From Calendula officinalis (lineage: Eukaryota; Streptophyta; Magnoliopsida; Asterales; Asteraceae), in assembly GCA_963853835.1 (NCBI GenBank), contig OY970829.1, forward strand, positions 30,839,764 to 30,903,763: a stretch of 64,000 nt of DNA, in the 5' to 3' direction. Positions 55,601 to 64,000 of this stretch are shown piece by piece. A program made the position numbers and the translations under genes. Each line of letters opens with the position of its first letter. The first letter of the stretch is position 1. The notes beneath the pieces were generated by a model. It did no database searches, was not told the origin of the DNA, and was given only the letters and a program-made list of their open reading frames with translations.

Positions 55601-58600
55601 TTGCATTGCCTCCATACGTTTCTGCATGGTCGCCAACCCTAGCTCAATTTGACCGAACTGCGCCGCTGTCTCGGTTTTGTGTTCCGACAACTCATTGTCG
55701 ACATCAGCCACTTTCTTCGTCATCCCGGAATTGAATGAACAGTAACCCGATGAACAGTGCGCGATTAACAGTACCCGATGAACAGTACCGTCGTTGAACA
55801 GTGAACGTGAACAGTAACCTTTTTTTTTTTTTTTTTTTTTTTAATAATTGGCCCAGAATTGAACAGCTCTGATACCAATTTGATACGAACCGGTAATTAA
55901 AAACACTAATCGAATGCTTTATTGATAATCCTGGAATTGGAGAACCAGGTTTCTCCCTAATAACAATGAAAGACAAAACAATAAACGACTCAATTTCTCA
56001 ATGACTAAAACGAAAGACCTGATCTATGTTTATATAGACCCGGCTCCTAACCCTAACCTAATCCTAACAGGAAACGAATTCAAAAATAAAGGGATAAGCA
56101 TTCGATATTTAAATATTATCTATTTGATAGTGATACTTATCTAATTTTAATTAATTAGAATCGTATCATTTTGTTATGAAATTTGATTTTAGGTTTTTTG
56201 TTCATTATCAACAAAAAGCTCTGCAAAATGTCTTAAATCTGATTCGGTTGGAGATTCAGATTCAGAGTTTTTTTTATTGTCTGAATACAGAACAAACTTA
56301 TTTTCTTTTGGTGTCAAAAGTGGGAGAAAGTTAAATGAATAACATAATATCTGTTTTTGAACAGATCAAAAAGGAAAAATATGAGAAAATAAAGAATTAG
56401 TCAAAGCTATTTATTTGTTTTAGGAGTAAATTACACAAATGGTCATTTAGGTTTGTACCATATTACATATTTGGTCATTTAGTTTCATAAATAACACTGG
56501 TAGTCCTTATTTCTGAAACTATTGACACGTCTGGTCCTTTAGCTAAGTAGACGTTAACTTTTCCCGTCAAGTATGGTCACGTGTGATGCACGACGGGTAA
56601 GGGAAAATGACAGATTTACCCCCTTCGTGCATCACACGTGACCATACTTGACAGGAAAAGTTAACGTTTGTTTAGCTAAAGGACCAAACGTGTCAATAGT
56701 TTCAGAAATAAGGACTACCAGTGTAATTTATGAAACTAAATGACCAAATATGTATTATTGCACAAACCTAAAGGACCATTTGTGTAAATTACTCTTTGTT
56801 TAATTTCATTTTCCTTTTTATCAATAGTTAGAAGCGACTCTATTTCAAAATCCAATATTTTGAAGAGTGAAACTGATGCGAACCAAACAATAAAAGAAGG
56901 TTGTCGGTGTAAATCACCGAAAGCTAATTGAATAAATGATAATCCTGGAATTTGAGAACCAGGTTTCTCCCTAACAATGAAAGACAATAATACTGATAAA
57001 CTTCTCAATTGACTGATGAACTAGAGAGGGTGGCCGGCCCTTATAAAGAAACGAACCAAGAAACCCTAATACTAAAAGGAAACCAAATCAAATTCAATAT
57101 CTATTCTAATAAGATAATACCTAATTATTAAATAATATTTACTTAATAATGATACTAATTATCTATTCCTAATTGATTAGGAACGTATCAGAAACAGATA
57201 AATTACAAACAGCAGCCGTTCATTGACTTTAGAAAACCAAACATTTACATCAAAATTTGTTGTATTTCAGGTCAGATCTGTGCGTATAAGGCTAAAACAT
57301 TTAGGTGATGACGTGGCAACTTGCGTTCTTGATTATCTAAGCCGAACAGTAGCAAGTTGTTCTGACATTTCTGACGCGATATTAAAAGACATTGACAACG
57401 ATCCCGGTTTTTTAAATGGAATTTTTTTATTTGGCGAAAAAAATCCCGATCCACATAACTTGCGTGACACATCAGCTAATTTTTCCGATGTATACATTTT
57501 ACTAGAAATGTTATCAATCCCATTACTTGCAGCAGAAGCAACACAAGCATTTGAAAAAGCAGTTGCTGAAGGTGCAATCATGGCTCAATCAGTTGCAATG
57601 GTTTTAGAAAGACGAATTGTTAGAAGATTTAATATAAATGAAGAAATTGTTGTTGAACAAGAAACAAATCAAACAATTGAGCAGTTGAGAATCCAAAGAG
57701 ATGATTTCACTTGTGTTCTAGGTTTAGCTGAGACATTAGGGCTTTCTAGAAACCCGTGTGTGAAGGAATTTGTGAAAATGCTTTATACAATTTTGTTTAA
57801 ATGGTATGCTGACGGGCCCTACAGATTGAGGATATTGAAACGGCTTGTTGACCGTTTGACTTCCAGTCGGGAAGTGGAATTAGATTTGGAGATTTTGGAA
57901 TTTATTGTTGGGGAAGAACAGGAGTTTGTTAGGCCCGTTTTGAGCATGATGCAGGAGGTTGCTGACCTGGCGAATGTTGACCGGGCTGCTTTGTGGCATC
58001 AGTTGTGTGCTAGTGAAGATGAGATTATTCGGGTTCGTGAAGAGAGTGATAATGAAGTTTCTAGTTTGGCAAATGAAAGAGATGTTTTGTTGCAAAGATT
58101 GAGTGATTCCGAGGCCACTAATAGCCGTCTTAAGGTAATTTATTTTAAATATTTTTTTATTTGTGTAAATTAAATTTCATTTATGGTCATTTAGTTTAAA
58201 AAATTAAAGGGATAATTACATATACGACCTTGCAAACTTTCAGTTTAACGTATATATCCTTCCAAAACTTTAAAATTCTCAGATATATCATTTTTACCTA
58301 ATTTAATAATATTTAAACTTTTAAACTTTATAAAACATAAATCTTAATCTAGATTGATAGTAAAATACCTTTGACGAAAAAAATGCAGTTGTCTAGTTTC
58401 GTAAGAAAAATGCCCTTGACGAAAGAAAAAACCCTTGACCTTTAAGGGTATTTAGAGCATTTTACCATTAATTTAGATAAGTATTTATGTTTTTTAATTT
58501 TAAATGATTTAAAAATTATAAAATTATGTAAAAGGATATATATGAGAATTTTGAGGTTTTTGAAGGAAATATACGTCATAACGAAGTTTGCAAGGATATA

Positions 58601-60608
58601 TATGTAATATTGCAAGTTTGCAAGGACGTATATGAAATTATCAATTGGTAGTCCTTTTTTATACCTTTTGCACGTACAGACCATTAAAATTACACCGATA
58701 ATCCTTTTTTAGTTAAAATATTTAACGGATATTAAGTTAAAGGACCGTAGGTGTAAAAGGTTTCCGAAAAAAGGACTACTAATGTAATACTTTAAAGTAA
58801 AGGACCATACGTGAAATTTAGGGTAAATCTCAGGGACCATCCTTGTAATTTACTCTTTTTGTTTTTTGATTTTTGAATGAGTGAAACTTTTGTAATGGTA
58901 TATATGTTGATGATGTGGCAGAGTGAGATGAAGGCTGAAGTGGATCGATTTGCTATTGAAAGAAAGGAAATGAGTGAACAAATGCAAGAAATAGAAAGTC
59001 AACTTGAATGGCTTCGGTCAGAAAGAGATGAAGAAATTGCAAAACTTACGTGTGAAAAGAAAGTATTCCAAGAAAGGCTTCATGATGCAGAGGCACAGCT
59101 TTCTCAATTGAAATCCCGCAAACGTGATGAGTTGAAGGTATTATTTTATATTTTATTTTCGAGTAAATTACACAAATGGTCCTTTAGGTTTGTACCATAT
59201 TACATATTCGGTCCTTTACTTTCATAAATTATACTGGTAGTCCTTATTTCTGAAAGTGTAGACACGTTTGGTCCTTTACCTAAACAGACGTTCCCGTCAA
59301 ACAAACGGGTTTTTATGGGTTTCAAATTGGTGAAGGGAAAGGGAAAATGACAAATTTACCCCTGGTGCATCACTCGTGACTATACTTGACTGGAAAAATA
59401 TGCGTCTGTTTAGGTAAAGGACCAAACGTGTCAATAGTTTCATAAATAAGGACTACCAGTGTAATTTATGAAACTAAAGGACCAAATATGTAATATGGTA
59501 CAAACCTAAAGGACCATTCGTGTAATTTACTCTTTATTTTTTGAAGAAAATGGAACTAAACAGAAAGTTATGGTTGTTTTATTATGCAGAGAATAACAAA
59601 GGAGAAAAATGCTCTTGCTGAAAGACTAAGGAATGCAGAAGCTGCACGAAAAAGATTTGATGATGAATTAAAACGTTATGCAACAGAGAATGTGAGTAGA
59701 GAAGAGATTAGGCAGTCACTAGAGGACGAAATTAGACGGTTGACTAAAACAGTTGGTCAAACCCAAGGTGAAAAACGGGACAAAGAGGAACAGATTGCCC
59801 GTTGTGAAGCGTATATTGATGGCATGGAATCCAGGTTGCAAACTTGCCAGGTTTCTTTCCTTCCTTGTCATTAAACTACATAACAAAAATAGAAAATTAC
59901 ATAAATGGTCCTTTAGGTTTGTACCATATTACATATTTGGTTCTTTAGTTTCATAAATTACTCTGATAGTCCTTATTTTTCAAAACTATTGACATGTTTG
60001 GTCCTTTACCTAAACAGACGCTTATTTTTCCCATCACGTGTGACGCACGAGGGGGTAAATCTGTCATTTTCCCTTTCCCTTTCCCTTCACCAATTTGAAA
60101 CCCATAAAAACCCATTTGTTTGACGGGAAAAGTTAACATCTATTTAGGTAAAGGACCAAACGTGTCAACAGTTTCAGAAATAAGGACTATCAGTGTAATT
60201 TATGAAAGTAAAGGACCAAATATGTAATATGGTACAAACCTGAAGGACCATTTGTGTAATTTACTCCAACAAAAACTACCATTATAATCACCCATTGACC
60301 GGATGTTTGACTTTTTGCAGCAATACATTCATAGTCTAGAGGGATCGCTTCAAGAAGAAATGTCTCGACACGCGCCATTATACGGTGCGGGCCTCGAGGC
60401 TTTATCAATGAAGGAACTCGAGACAATTTCCCGAATTCACGAAGAGGGATTGAGACAAATTCACGCCATCCAACAACGCACAGCTGGCAGTCCACATGGG
60501 CACGGGTTATACCCGGGTGCACCACCAACCATGGTTCAAAATGGTATGGGGGTTCATGGTAATGGTCATGTAAATGGTGCAATTGGACCTTGGTTCAACC
60601 ATTCTTGA
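48234..60608 (+). CDS. MATH/TRAF-like domain protein, counterpart of Arabidopsis AT2G25320
   Basis: Nine exons join in frame at GT-AG sites: 48234-49647, 50507-51258, 52479-53150, 53632-53910, 54574-54735, 57271-58134, 58922-59137, 59590-59850 and 60321-60608, giving 1635 residues. Order: Ser/His-rich start; four MATH domains at about 89-227, 258-400, 425-567 and 583-712; an acidic linker; a helical repeat-like middle; a coiled coil at about 1370-1560; and a Gly/His-rich end (VHGNGHVNGAIGPWFNH). MATH domains usually bind partner proteins; no BTB or catalytic domain is present, so an adaptor or scaffold role is inferred. The family is single-copy-like and about 1670 residues in Arabidopsis. 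The reading frame is intact despite intron elements. Confidence 0.95.
49676..50411. mobile_element. Diverged MITE in intron 1, containing a second MITE
   Basis: Outer inverted termini pair AAGGCCAAAATACATC at left with GATGCATTTTAG-type complement at right. Internal segments mentioning CTTGACAAAATG are also inverted. MITE family M (49968-50347) is inserted inside it. Confidence 0.6.
49968..50347. mobile_element. MITE family M, copy 1 (intron 1)
   Basis: 380 bp, starting GAGTAAATTACAC and ending GTGTAATTTACTC, strongly palindromic. Related copies lie at 56424, 59161 and 59892. Confidence 0.85.
50507..51258 (+). CDS. Exon 2 of the MATH-domain gene
   Basis: Completes MATH 3 (SVFLEVTDTRNT...VVFSAEVLILKE) and holds MATH 4 (SFTWKVENFLSFRDIM...FVCEILDCCPW). 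Acceptor GTACCAG, donor GAG/GTTAGT. Confidence 0.95.
51259..52478 (+). other. Intron 2 of the MATH-domain gene
   Basis: AT-rich intron of 1220 bp. A GTGTTCCTGAATC word is repeated near 51762-51800. No mobile element recognised. Confidence 0.8.
52479..53150 (+). CDS. Exon 3 of the MATH-domain gene
   Basis: Acidic stretch (TDPDELIDSEDSEEG), then FRNLLLTAGIHLTY and a Ser-rich variable segment. Ends SSLRSK before GTAAGA. Confidence 0.95.
53632..53910 (+). CDS. Exon 4 of the MATH-domain gene
   Basis: Begins PKWPEQSEELLGLIVNSLRA; ends LLLP before GTAAGA. Helical, repeat-like segment. Confidence 0.93.
53944..54503. mobile_element. Nested MITE pair in intron 4
   Basis: The outer element has termini GAGTAATTTACATAAATC and GATTTATGTAATTTAGTC. 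A second palindromic element, 54002-54303 (GGGAAAACTGCACGAAAAGG to the complement), lies inside it. Confidence 0.65.
54574..54735 (+). CDS. Exon 5 of the MATH-domain gene
   Basis: Encodes ALGAISQLKCNSDVWERV to HCQHLPEA. Acceptor ATTCAG, donor GCA/GTAAGT. Confidence 0.93.
55088..55723 (-). CDS. Gag-N-terminus ORF of the miniature LTR element
   Basis: 211 codons from ATG at 55721-55723. A coiled coil with repeats (MQKRMEAMQIETQQRMEAMQ) is followed by a Pro/Gln-rich region. Beyond the ORF stop another frame reads LEDKVFFGGG, a typical end of a Ty3-group polyprotein. The element therefore seems to keep the start of gag and the extreme end of pol with the rest deleted. It is not expected to have enzymatic function. 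Confidence 0.65.
   Translation of the reverse strand: MTKKVADVDNELSEHKTETAAQFGQIELGLATMQKRMEAMQIETQQRMEAMQAESQQRFEEMNRKQEEMMMILLSLQQKQQQPPQYSPPPVVTASAKILPPLAVTAAATIPPPHHTQPLPPSQYATLTHPRPLSTVQPQHQPKISSSVAYTSGPEFRFGSHGFPIPVRKAGYSFASFSTRLGQQFVVPVLWYYFGLQNMVLQVKTWDPGIT
55734..55820 (-). repeat. Six AACAGT words in the leader of the miniature LTR element
   Basis: In element sense ACTGTTCA-like words recur six times in about 85 bp, between a 22-T/A homopolymer and the ORF start. Confidence 0.8.
56424..56794. mobile_element. MITE family M, copy 2 (intron 5)
   Basis: 371 bp, GAGTAAATTACAC to the complement, fully palindromic arms. An imperfect TTTGTTT-type duplication flanks it. Confidence 0.85.
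56874..57190 (-). repeat. Solo LTR related to the miniature LTR element
   Basis: 317 bp, TGATGCGAACC to GGAACGTATCA, with perfect GAAAC duplications (56869-56873 and 57191-57195). It shares GATAATCCTGGAATT and AACCAGGTTTCTCCCTAA with the 288-bp LTRs 700 bp upstream. Orientation is taken from that similarity. Confidence 0.88.
57271..58134 (+). CDS. Exon 6 of the MATH-domain gene
   Basis: Encodes VRSVRIRLKHLGDDVATCVL, then EMLSIPLLAAEATQAF, QRDDFTCVLGLAETLGLS and LANVDRAALWHQLCASEDEI. Acceptor ATTTCAG, donor AAG/GTAATT. Confidence 0.95.
58175..58858. mobile_element. Nested MITE-like sequences in intron 6
   Basis: A palindromic element at about 58209-58643 (GGATAATTACATATACG and its complement) appears inserted in a second inverted-repeat element whose right part is full of AAAGGACC-type words. 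Confidence 0.55.
58922..59137 (+). CDS. Exon 7 of the MATH-domain gene
   Basis: Coiled coil: KEMSEQMQEIESQLEWLRSE, then RLHDAEAQLSQLKSRKRDEL. Confidence 0.95.
59161..59532. mobile_element. MITE family M, copy 3 (intron 7)
   Basis: 372 bp; flanks TTTATTTTC and TTTATTTTT agree at 8 of 9 bases. Confidence 0.85.
59590..59850 (+). CDS. Exon 8 of the MATH-domain gene
   Basis: Coiled coil: KEKNALAERLRNAEAARKRF, EEIRQSLEDEIRRL, ending MESRLQTCQ. Confidence 0.95.
59892..60266. mobile_element. MITE family M, copy 4 (intron 8)
   Basis: About 375 bp with a slightly degraded left end (GAAAATTACATAAATGG). Flanks AACAAAAAT and AACAAAAAC. Confidence 0.8.
60321..60608 (+). CDS. Exon 9 of the MATH-domain gene
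   Basis: Encodes QYIHSLEGSLQEEMSRHAPL, LSMKELETISRIHEEGLRQI and the conserved end, with TGA at 60606-60608. Confidence 0.95.
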   Translation, partial: QYIHSLEGSLQEEMSRHAPLYGAGLEALSMKELETISRIHEEGLRQIHAIQQRTAGSPHGHGLYPGAPPTMVQNGMGVHGNGHVNGAIGPWFNHS

Positions 60609-60799
60609 ACCCTTAATACACATGAATTCAATCAATCAATCTTGGAAGTTTTTGAGTCCTTGTTTTGGTATTCAAAAGGTGTTAAAAATGTGTCCAATAC
60701 ACGGCTTAAAATGTCGACACATTTTGAGTTTTTTAATTTTATTATTAATCAAAGGGCATCTATAGAAAATTTGTTTTTGGTACATGAGAGATCTAATGT
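60609..60799 (+). other. 3' untranslated region of the MATH-domain gene
   Basis: AT-rich and non-coding. The copia-3 LTR begins within about 200-250 bp of the stop, so the gene may use a terminator near or in the LTR. Confidence 0.5.
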
Positions 60800-61086
60800 G
60801 ATTGAATTCAAGCTAAATCATGATGATTTGTGAAGATTTAAGATTCAAGTGTGTGTTTTTAGTGTGTGTGTTGAGAGAGAAGAAGATGGAGGGAAGAGCT
60901 TTCAAAAAGTTAATTCTTTCAAATGAGAGGAAAGCTTTTCAAATTAAGTCCACATGAAAGGTATTTATACCTCCCTTCTAAACATGCTTAATTAAGCACT
61001 AACCAAGGCTAAGACTAGATTAACACTATTACAATATTACACATCTAGTCCCCTAACTATTGAATACAATCAAAATAACCCTAACA
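60800..61086 (-). repeat. 3' LTR of copia-3 (outer edge approximate)
   Basis: In element sense it starts TGTTAGGGTTATT at 61086. A minus-strand TATAAATA lies at 60962-60969. The outer end was not located exactly. Confidence 0.65.
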
Positions 61087-61110
61087 ATCTCCTCCTTTGT
61101 ATCAATAGTT
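61087..61110 (-). other. Polypurine tract of copia-3
   Basis: Minus-strand CAAAGGAGGAGAT immediately before the LTR. Confidence 0.8.
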
Positions 61111-62235
61111 TGAGTTAGCCTGTTCTTGAAATCTTCTTCTCTAGCAAAGTCTGAGACTGAATTATCCGTTGAATAGTTTTGATATCGCATCAGCTTCAGC
61201 TTTTGACTGAACAATGAAAAATAATACTTTTTATTGACTTTTCAACTAATATAAAGTATCTCAGAAGATTTCATGAATTGTTGACTTAATATGTCTTTAT
61301 CATTATCCAATCTCCCTCTTTTTGAGCTTTAGCACCTCATCCCAGTCTTCCTTCTTCAATTTCTTCTTTTGGTCCGTTACCAAATTCGTTTATGCTCAGA
61401 TGTGCTTCAAACTGTTTTGCTCTTCAATGTTTACATCTGATTAGCTTAAGAAGAAATTGAGATTTCAAACACTCAACGAAAATATTTTTGTTACGTTGAA
61501 TCTGTCGGTGTAAGGAAGTCCTAAAACTGGTTTCCTAAGTATTTGAAAGTTCTGGATATGGAATATCAGTTTGGTAAGGATTTTTCTGGGATTCTCAAAT
61601 ATGGAGATTTTGTGATAGAGGTTTTAGTGAGGATTGAATAATAATGTTTTTGGATTCTGGAAAGAATGATTTGAAAGTTTAAGTAAAAGTGTGTGTGTTT
61701 TTAGAATTATTTGTACAGTTAAGTCTTGAATACATGTGAATGTTTTGTATGTATTAGTACGGTTAAGATTTGAATTTGAATGGTTGAGGTTTTGAGAGGA
61801 ATTTCTGTAGATGAATCGGTTATCTTCTTCTTCTTCACTTGTTTTTCCGTTAAGTACACTGATTATCATTTTCTGTTTCTCTTGATCACATAAAATTAAC
61901 AATTTCTGATTTTGCATTTGGTTTGAGTACATGAGTTCTGAATTTTCTTCTTTGATGGGATGTTTATGGTTCTTTTTGATGTTGTTCAGATATAAATCCG
62001 ATACTTGAATTATTTCTTGCTCTTTTTCTCCCCCTCATGAGGATCATGACCAGGGTCCTCATGATAAAGTTGAATAGTTGCGTTTTGAAAACGGAGAGAG
62101 GAATTGTGTGTCGATGTAAATCAAGAGCCAAGATCTGAATGAGAACCAGAAACAAGGAGTACTCATGAAGTAACCACAAAAAAATTGATTTGATCTAAAA
62201 ATATTTGAGAAATATTTGAAAATGAAGAATAGCAG
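61111..62235 (-). other. copia-3 region between LTR and hairpin array
   Basis: No coding region accepted on either strand. Contains a 9-bp inverted repeat TCATGAGGA/TCCTCATGA at about 62035-62064. Perhaps decayed sequence of an extra ORF. Confidence 0.5.
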
Positions 62236-63363
62236 TGTCAATAATCACGTTAAGTCATAAACAGATGCAATCTTTACTGAAGAACTTCAGTAAAGAGATC
62301 GTTTACGGATATGACAAACACGATGATTAGAGACATTGTTAATCAAATATTTGAAATTTAAAAGAGATCAATTTGTTTGGTTATATCAAAGATCAGTGAA
62401 GTATACCACTTATAAAGATGCAATCTTCTCTGTACGTGTGCAGAGAAGAGATCGACGGATATATAAAGATCAATGACATAACGATGTGCATTCAAAACGA
62501 TTTTGAGTGTGTGAGAACTGGAGAGAGTCAGAATTGAATCTGAGCAGGTTTGAGAAGATGAAAAATGATTTCACCAATGATCTTTTAAGAATAAAAATCG
62601 TTTGAAAAATAGTAAGAACAATCAATCCAAGATGGTGTTAAAAACAGATGCCATCAATACTGATGGAAATCAGTAAAGAGATCGACGAATTTAACAGCAA
62701 ATTGTGTTGATTGTTGCAAACAGGTCATATAAAAATGAAAATTTTATATGTGCAAAATCAGGGTTGTGAAAAATTGAGCCACAACGCAAGAGACGCAAAA
62801 TTTGTCATAAACAGATGCAATCTTTACTAATCAAGACTAGTAAAGATATCGTTTACGAATATGACAAAAATTTGTATCCTACGTTGTGAACACATCATTG
62901 TGAGCACAAAGTGTGATAAAATTTTTGGAATGTTGAGCATCAAATATTAATAAAGAATTTATGAGATTGTGATGTCAACAACTCAATATGATTAAGAGAA
63001 AATGTTTGTAATTGAGTAACAATGTGAAAAATGATAATTGTATTTGAAAGGAGAAAATTTTGATTTACAATTGAAGAATTTTGACAATGAAGAAACACAA
63101 AGGTAGCAATGAGAAATAAGAGAATTTGCAATAAACAGATGCAATCAGTACCAACCTAGACTGGTAAAGAGATCGTTTACGAATATTGCAAAAGCTAATA
63201 CTCAACATTGATAACCTTGTGTGATTGTAAATTTTGAAAGAGGTTGAAAAACTGTTTGAGGTAAAAAAAAAATGTATTAGCAAGATAGAATAAGAAAATT
63301 TGTAATAAACAGATGCAATCAGTACCAATTGAGATTGGTAATGAGATCGTTTACGGATATTAC
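62236..63363 (-). repeat. Array of six dispersed hairpins with conserved unpaired motifs
   Basis: Hairpins at 62254-62315, 62410-62466, 62637-62695, 62805-62865, 63128-63189 and 63302-63363. On the plus strand each has AACAGATGCAATC (or a close variant) on the left arm and GAGATCGTTTACG (or a variant) on the right, around a variable inner stem and inside a variable outer stem. Both stems are complementary in every copy although their bases differ between copies. Strand of function is inferred from the element. Confidence 0.85.
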
Positions 63364-63677
63364 AAAAATTGATACCCCGTATTGATAAGTAAAAAAAAAA
63401 TTTGAAAGGAGCACTGAAACAGTATGTAGTGATTATAAAAGGATGCTCCCCCTCGACAGTGGTTTTTCAAAAATCATAAAGCAGTTATGCTCCCCATTGA
63501 CATAAGAATGTCTAGTTTCTCCCCTTTGACAAGTGAATAAAAATTCTCCCCCCGAACCAATGAAGTCATTTGAGAACGGGTTCCAAGCAGATGTACTTGA
63601 AAGCCATTTTATTATTTATAAAAAAAAAATTAAAAACAAAAACAAAAACAATAAAAAAAATAAAGCAGTAAAACGGT
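63364..63677 (-). other. G-rich tracts downstream of the copia-3 pol remnant
   Basis: In element sense four GGGGAG-type tracts, three preceded by TGTCAA or TGTCGA, lie at about 63452-63560. They look like extra polypurine tracts. An A-rich stretch follows at 63619-63665. Confidence 0.6.
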
Positions 63678-63818
63678 TTAAGGTTGGAGATTTAGTATAC
63701 CAAGCTTAGACACAAGAAAATTAAAGCATTTTTCGTCTAAAGCCTTGGTAAACAAATCAGCTAATTGAAGAGCGGTTGACACACGAGTTATATACCGAAT
63801 TGTGTATAAGTCATTCTC
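63678..63818 (-). pseudogene. copia-3 pol remnant: last residues of RNase H
   Basis: Reads ENDLYTIRY, the expected pol start position, fused directly to STALQLADLFTKALDEKCF and KLGILNL, the usual copia polyprotein end. Protease, integrase and reverse transcriptase are missing. Confidence 0.75.
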
Positions 63819-63830
63819 CTGCAAAACACA

Positions 63831-64000
63831 TCAAACAACTTTTGGTACCCATTTTTGTTTGGGTCCGATGGTATTAGTATGAGAATTAAACTATTGATAA
63901 GTTGTATCAATTTGATTTATAGATTTGGAATTCCAAGAAAGACTGAAACGTGATGTTTCACTTTCAAATAATTTCCGGGGAATTATTTGAGAAATTGGAG
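63831..64000 (-). pseudogene. copia-3 gag C-terminal end, partial
   Basis: The frame reads SLSWNSKSINQIDTTYQ, a TAG, then TIGPKQKWVPKVV and TGA at 63831-63833. The ending matches GPIQKWVPK of copia-2 gag. Confidence 0.7.

Larger units (their letters stand above)
54758..56168 (-). mobile_element. Miniature LTR retrotransposon in intron 5
   Basis: 288-bp LTRs (54758-55045 and 55881-56168), TGATAC to GTATCA, identical by eye, with TTTTG target duplications (54753-54757 and 56169-56173). The primer binding site beside the right LTR reads TGGTATCAGAGCTG on the minus strand, and a G-rich tract TCGGGGGCGGGGTA abuts the left LTR. The interior is only 835 bp. A minus-strand TATATAAA lies in the LTR. 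It is non-autonomous and very recent. Confidence 0.93.
60800..64000 (-). mobile_element. SIRE-like copia-3, 3' part of a deletion derivative
   Basis: In element sense (minus) the order is: end of gag (to 63831), a pol remnant (63818-63678), G-rich tracts, a hairpin array, a polypurine tract and the 3' LTR (61086 downward). The 5' end lies beyond 64000. The left edge is approximate because no flanking duplication can be tested. Confidence 0.75.

Noticed and set aside
61624..63328. Several 60-100 codon minus-strand ORFs
   Set aside because: Short, low complexity, overlap the hairpin array and AT-rich sequence, with no homology-like motifs.
1..64000. tRNA, rRNA or CRISPR loci
   Set aside because: Only tRNA-complementary primer binding sites of retroelements were seen; repeats do not have CRISPR spacing.

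Overview
This window is plant nuclear DNA, most likely from a eudicot with a large, retrotransposon-rich genome. The style of the elements (long-LTR Ty3 chromovirus-like elements and SIRE-like copia elements with extra ORFs) suggests Asteraceae, but that is an inference. There is one intact host gene. Almost everything else is nested transposable elements. No rRNA, tRNA, CRISPR or bacterial features were seen. All coordinates and counts were read by eye.

1-18690: the 3' part of a decayed Ty3/gypsy element (gypsy-1). Its integrase is split by a Ty1/copia element (copia-1, 874-17298, target duplication GATTG). Copia-1 is itself split in its leader by a minus-strand non-autonomous LTR element (2532-11064, target duplication TTAAA) with about 2.7-kb LTRs and only a zinc-knuckle ORF. 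18691-29661: a second, decayed Ty3/gypsy element (gypsy-2) with about 2.7-kb LTRs and a probable short intron in gag. 29831-33549: about 3.6 head-to-tail copies of a 1039-bp unit carrying TATA-like and poly(A)-like signals.

33582-46740: an old copia gag remnant is split by MITE-like foldback sequence, which is split by a very young minus-strand SIRE-like copia (copia-2, 34305-45792, 509-bp LTRs differing at two visible sites, target duplication ATGGT). Copia-2 has a stop-interrupted gag, an intact 1118-codon pol frame, and two further sense ORFs between pol and the 3' LTR. 46798-47942: a MULE-type element with about 140-bp terminal inverted repeats and a perfect 9-bp target duplication, lying just upstream of the host gene.

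48234-60608: the host gene. Nine exons encode a predicted 1635-residue protein with four MATH (TRAF-like) domains and a long C-terminal coiled coil, corresponding to Arabidopsis AT2G25320. Every exon joins in frame at GT-AG boundaries. Its introns are loaded with MITEs (four copies of one family, several nested), a 1.4-kb mini LTR element with apparently identical LTRs, and a related solo LTR.

60800-64000: the 3' part of a third copia (copia-3, minus strand) in which almost all of pol is deleted. Between the pol remnant and the LTR it carries six copies of a hairpin whose stems differ in sequence but keep their pairing. This hairpin array, and a short motif (TACTGAG/CTCAGTA) scattered all through copia-2, are the two least-explained signals in the window.
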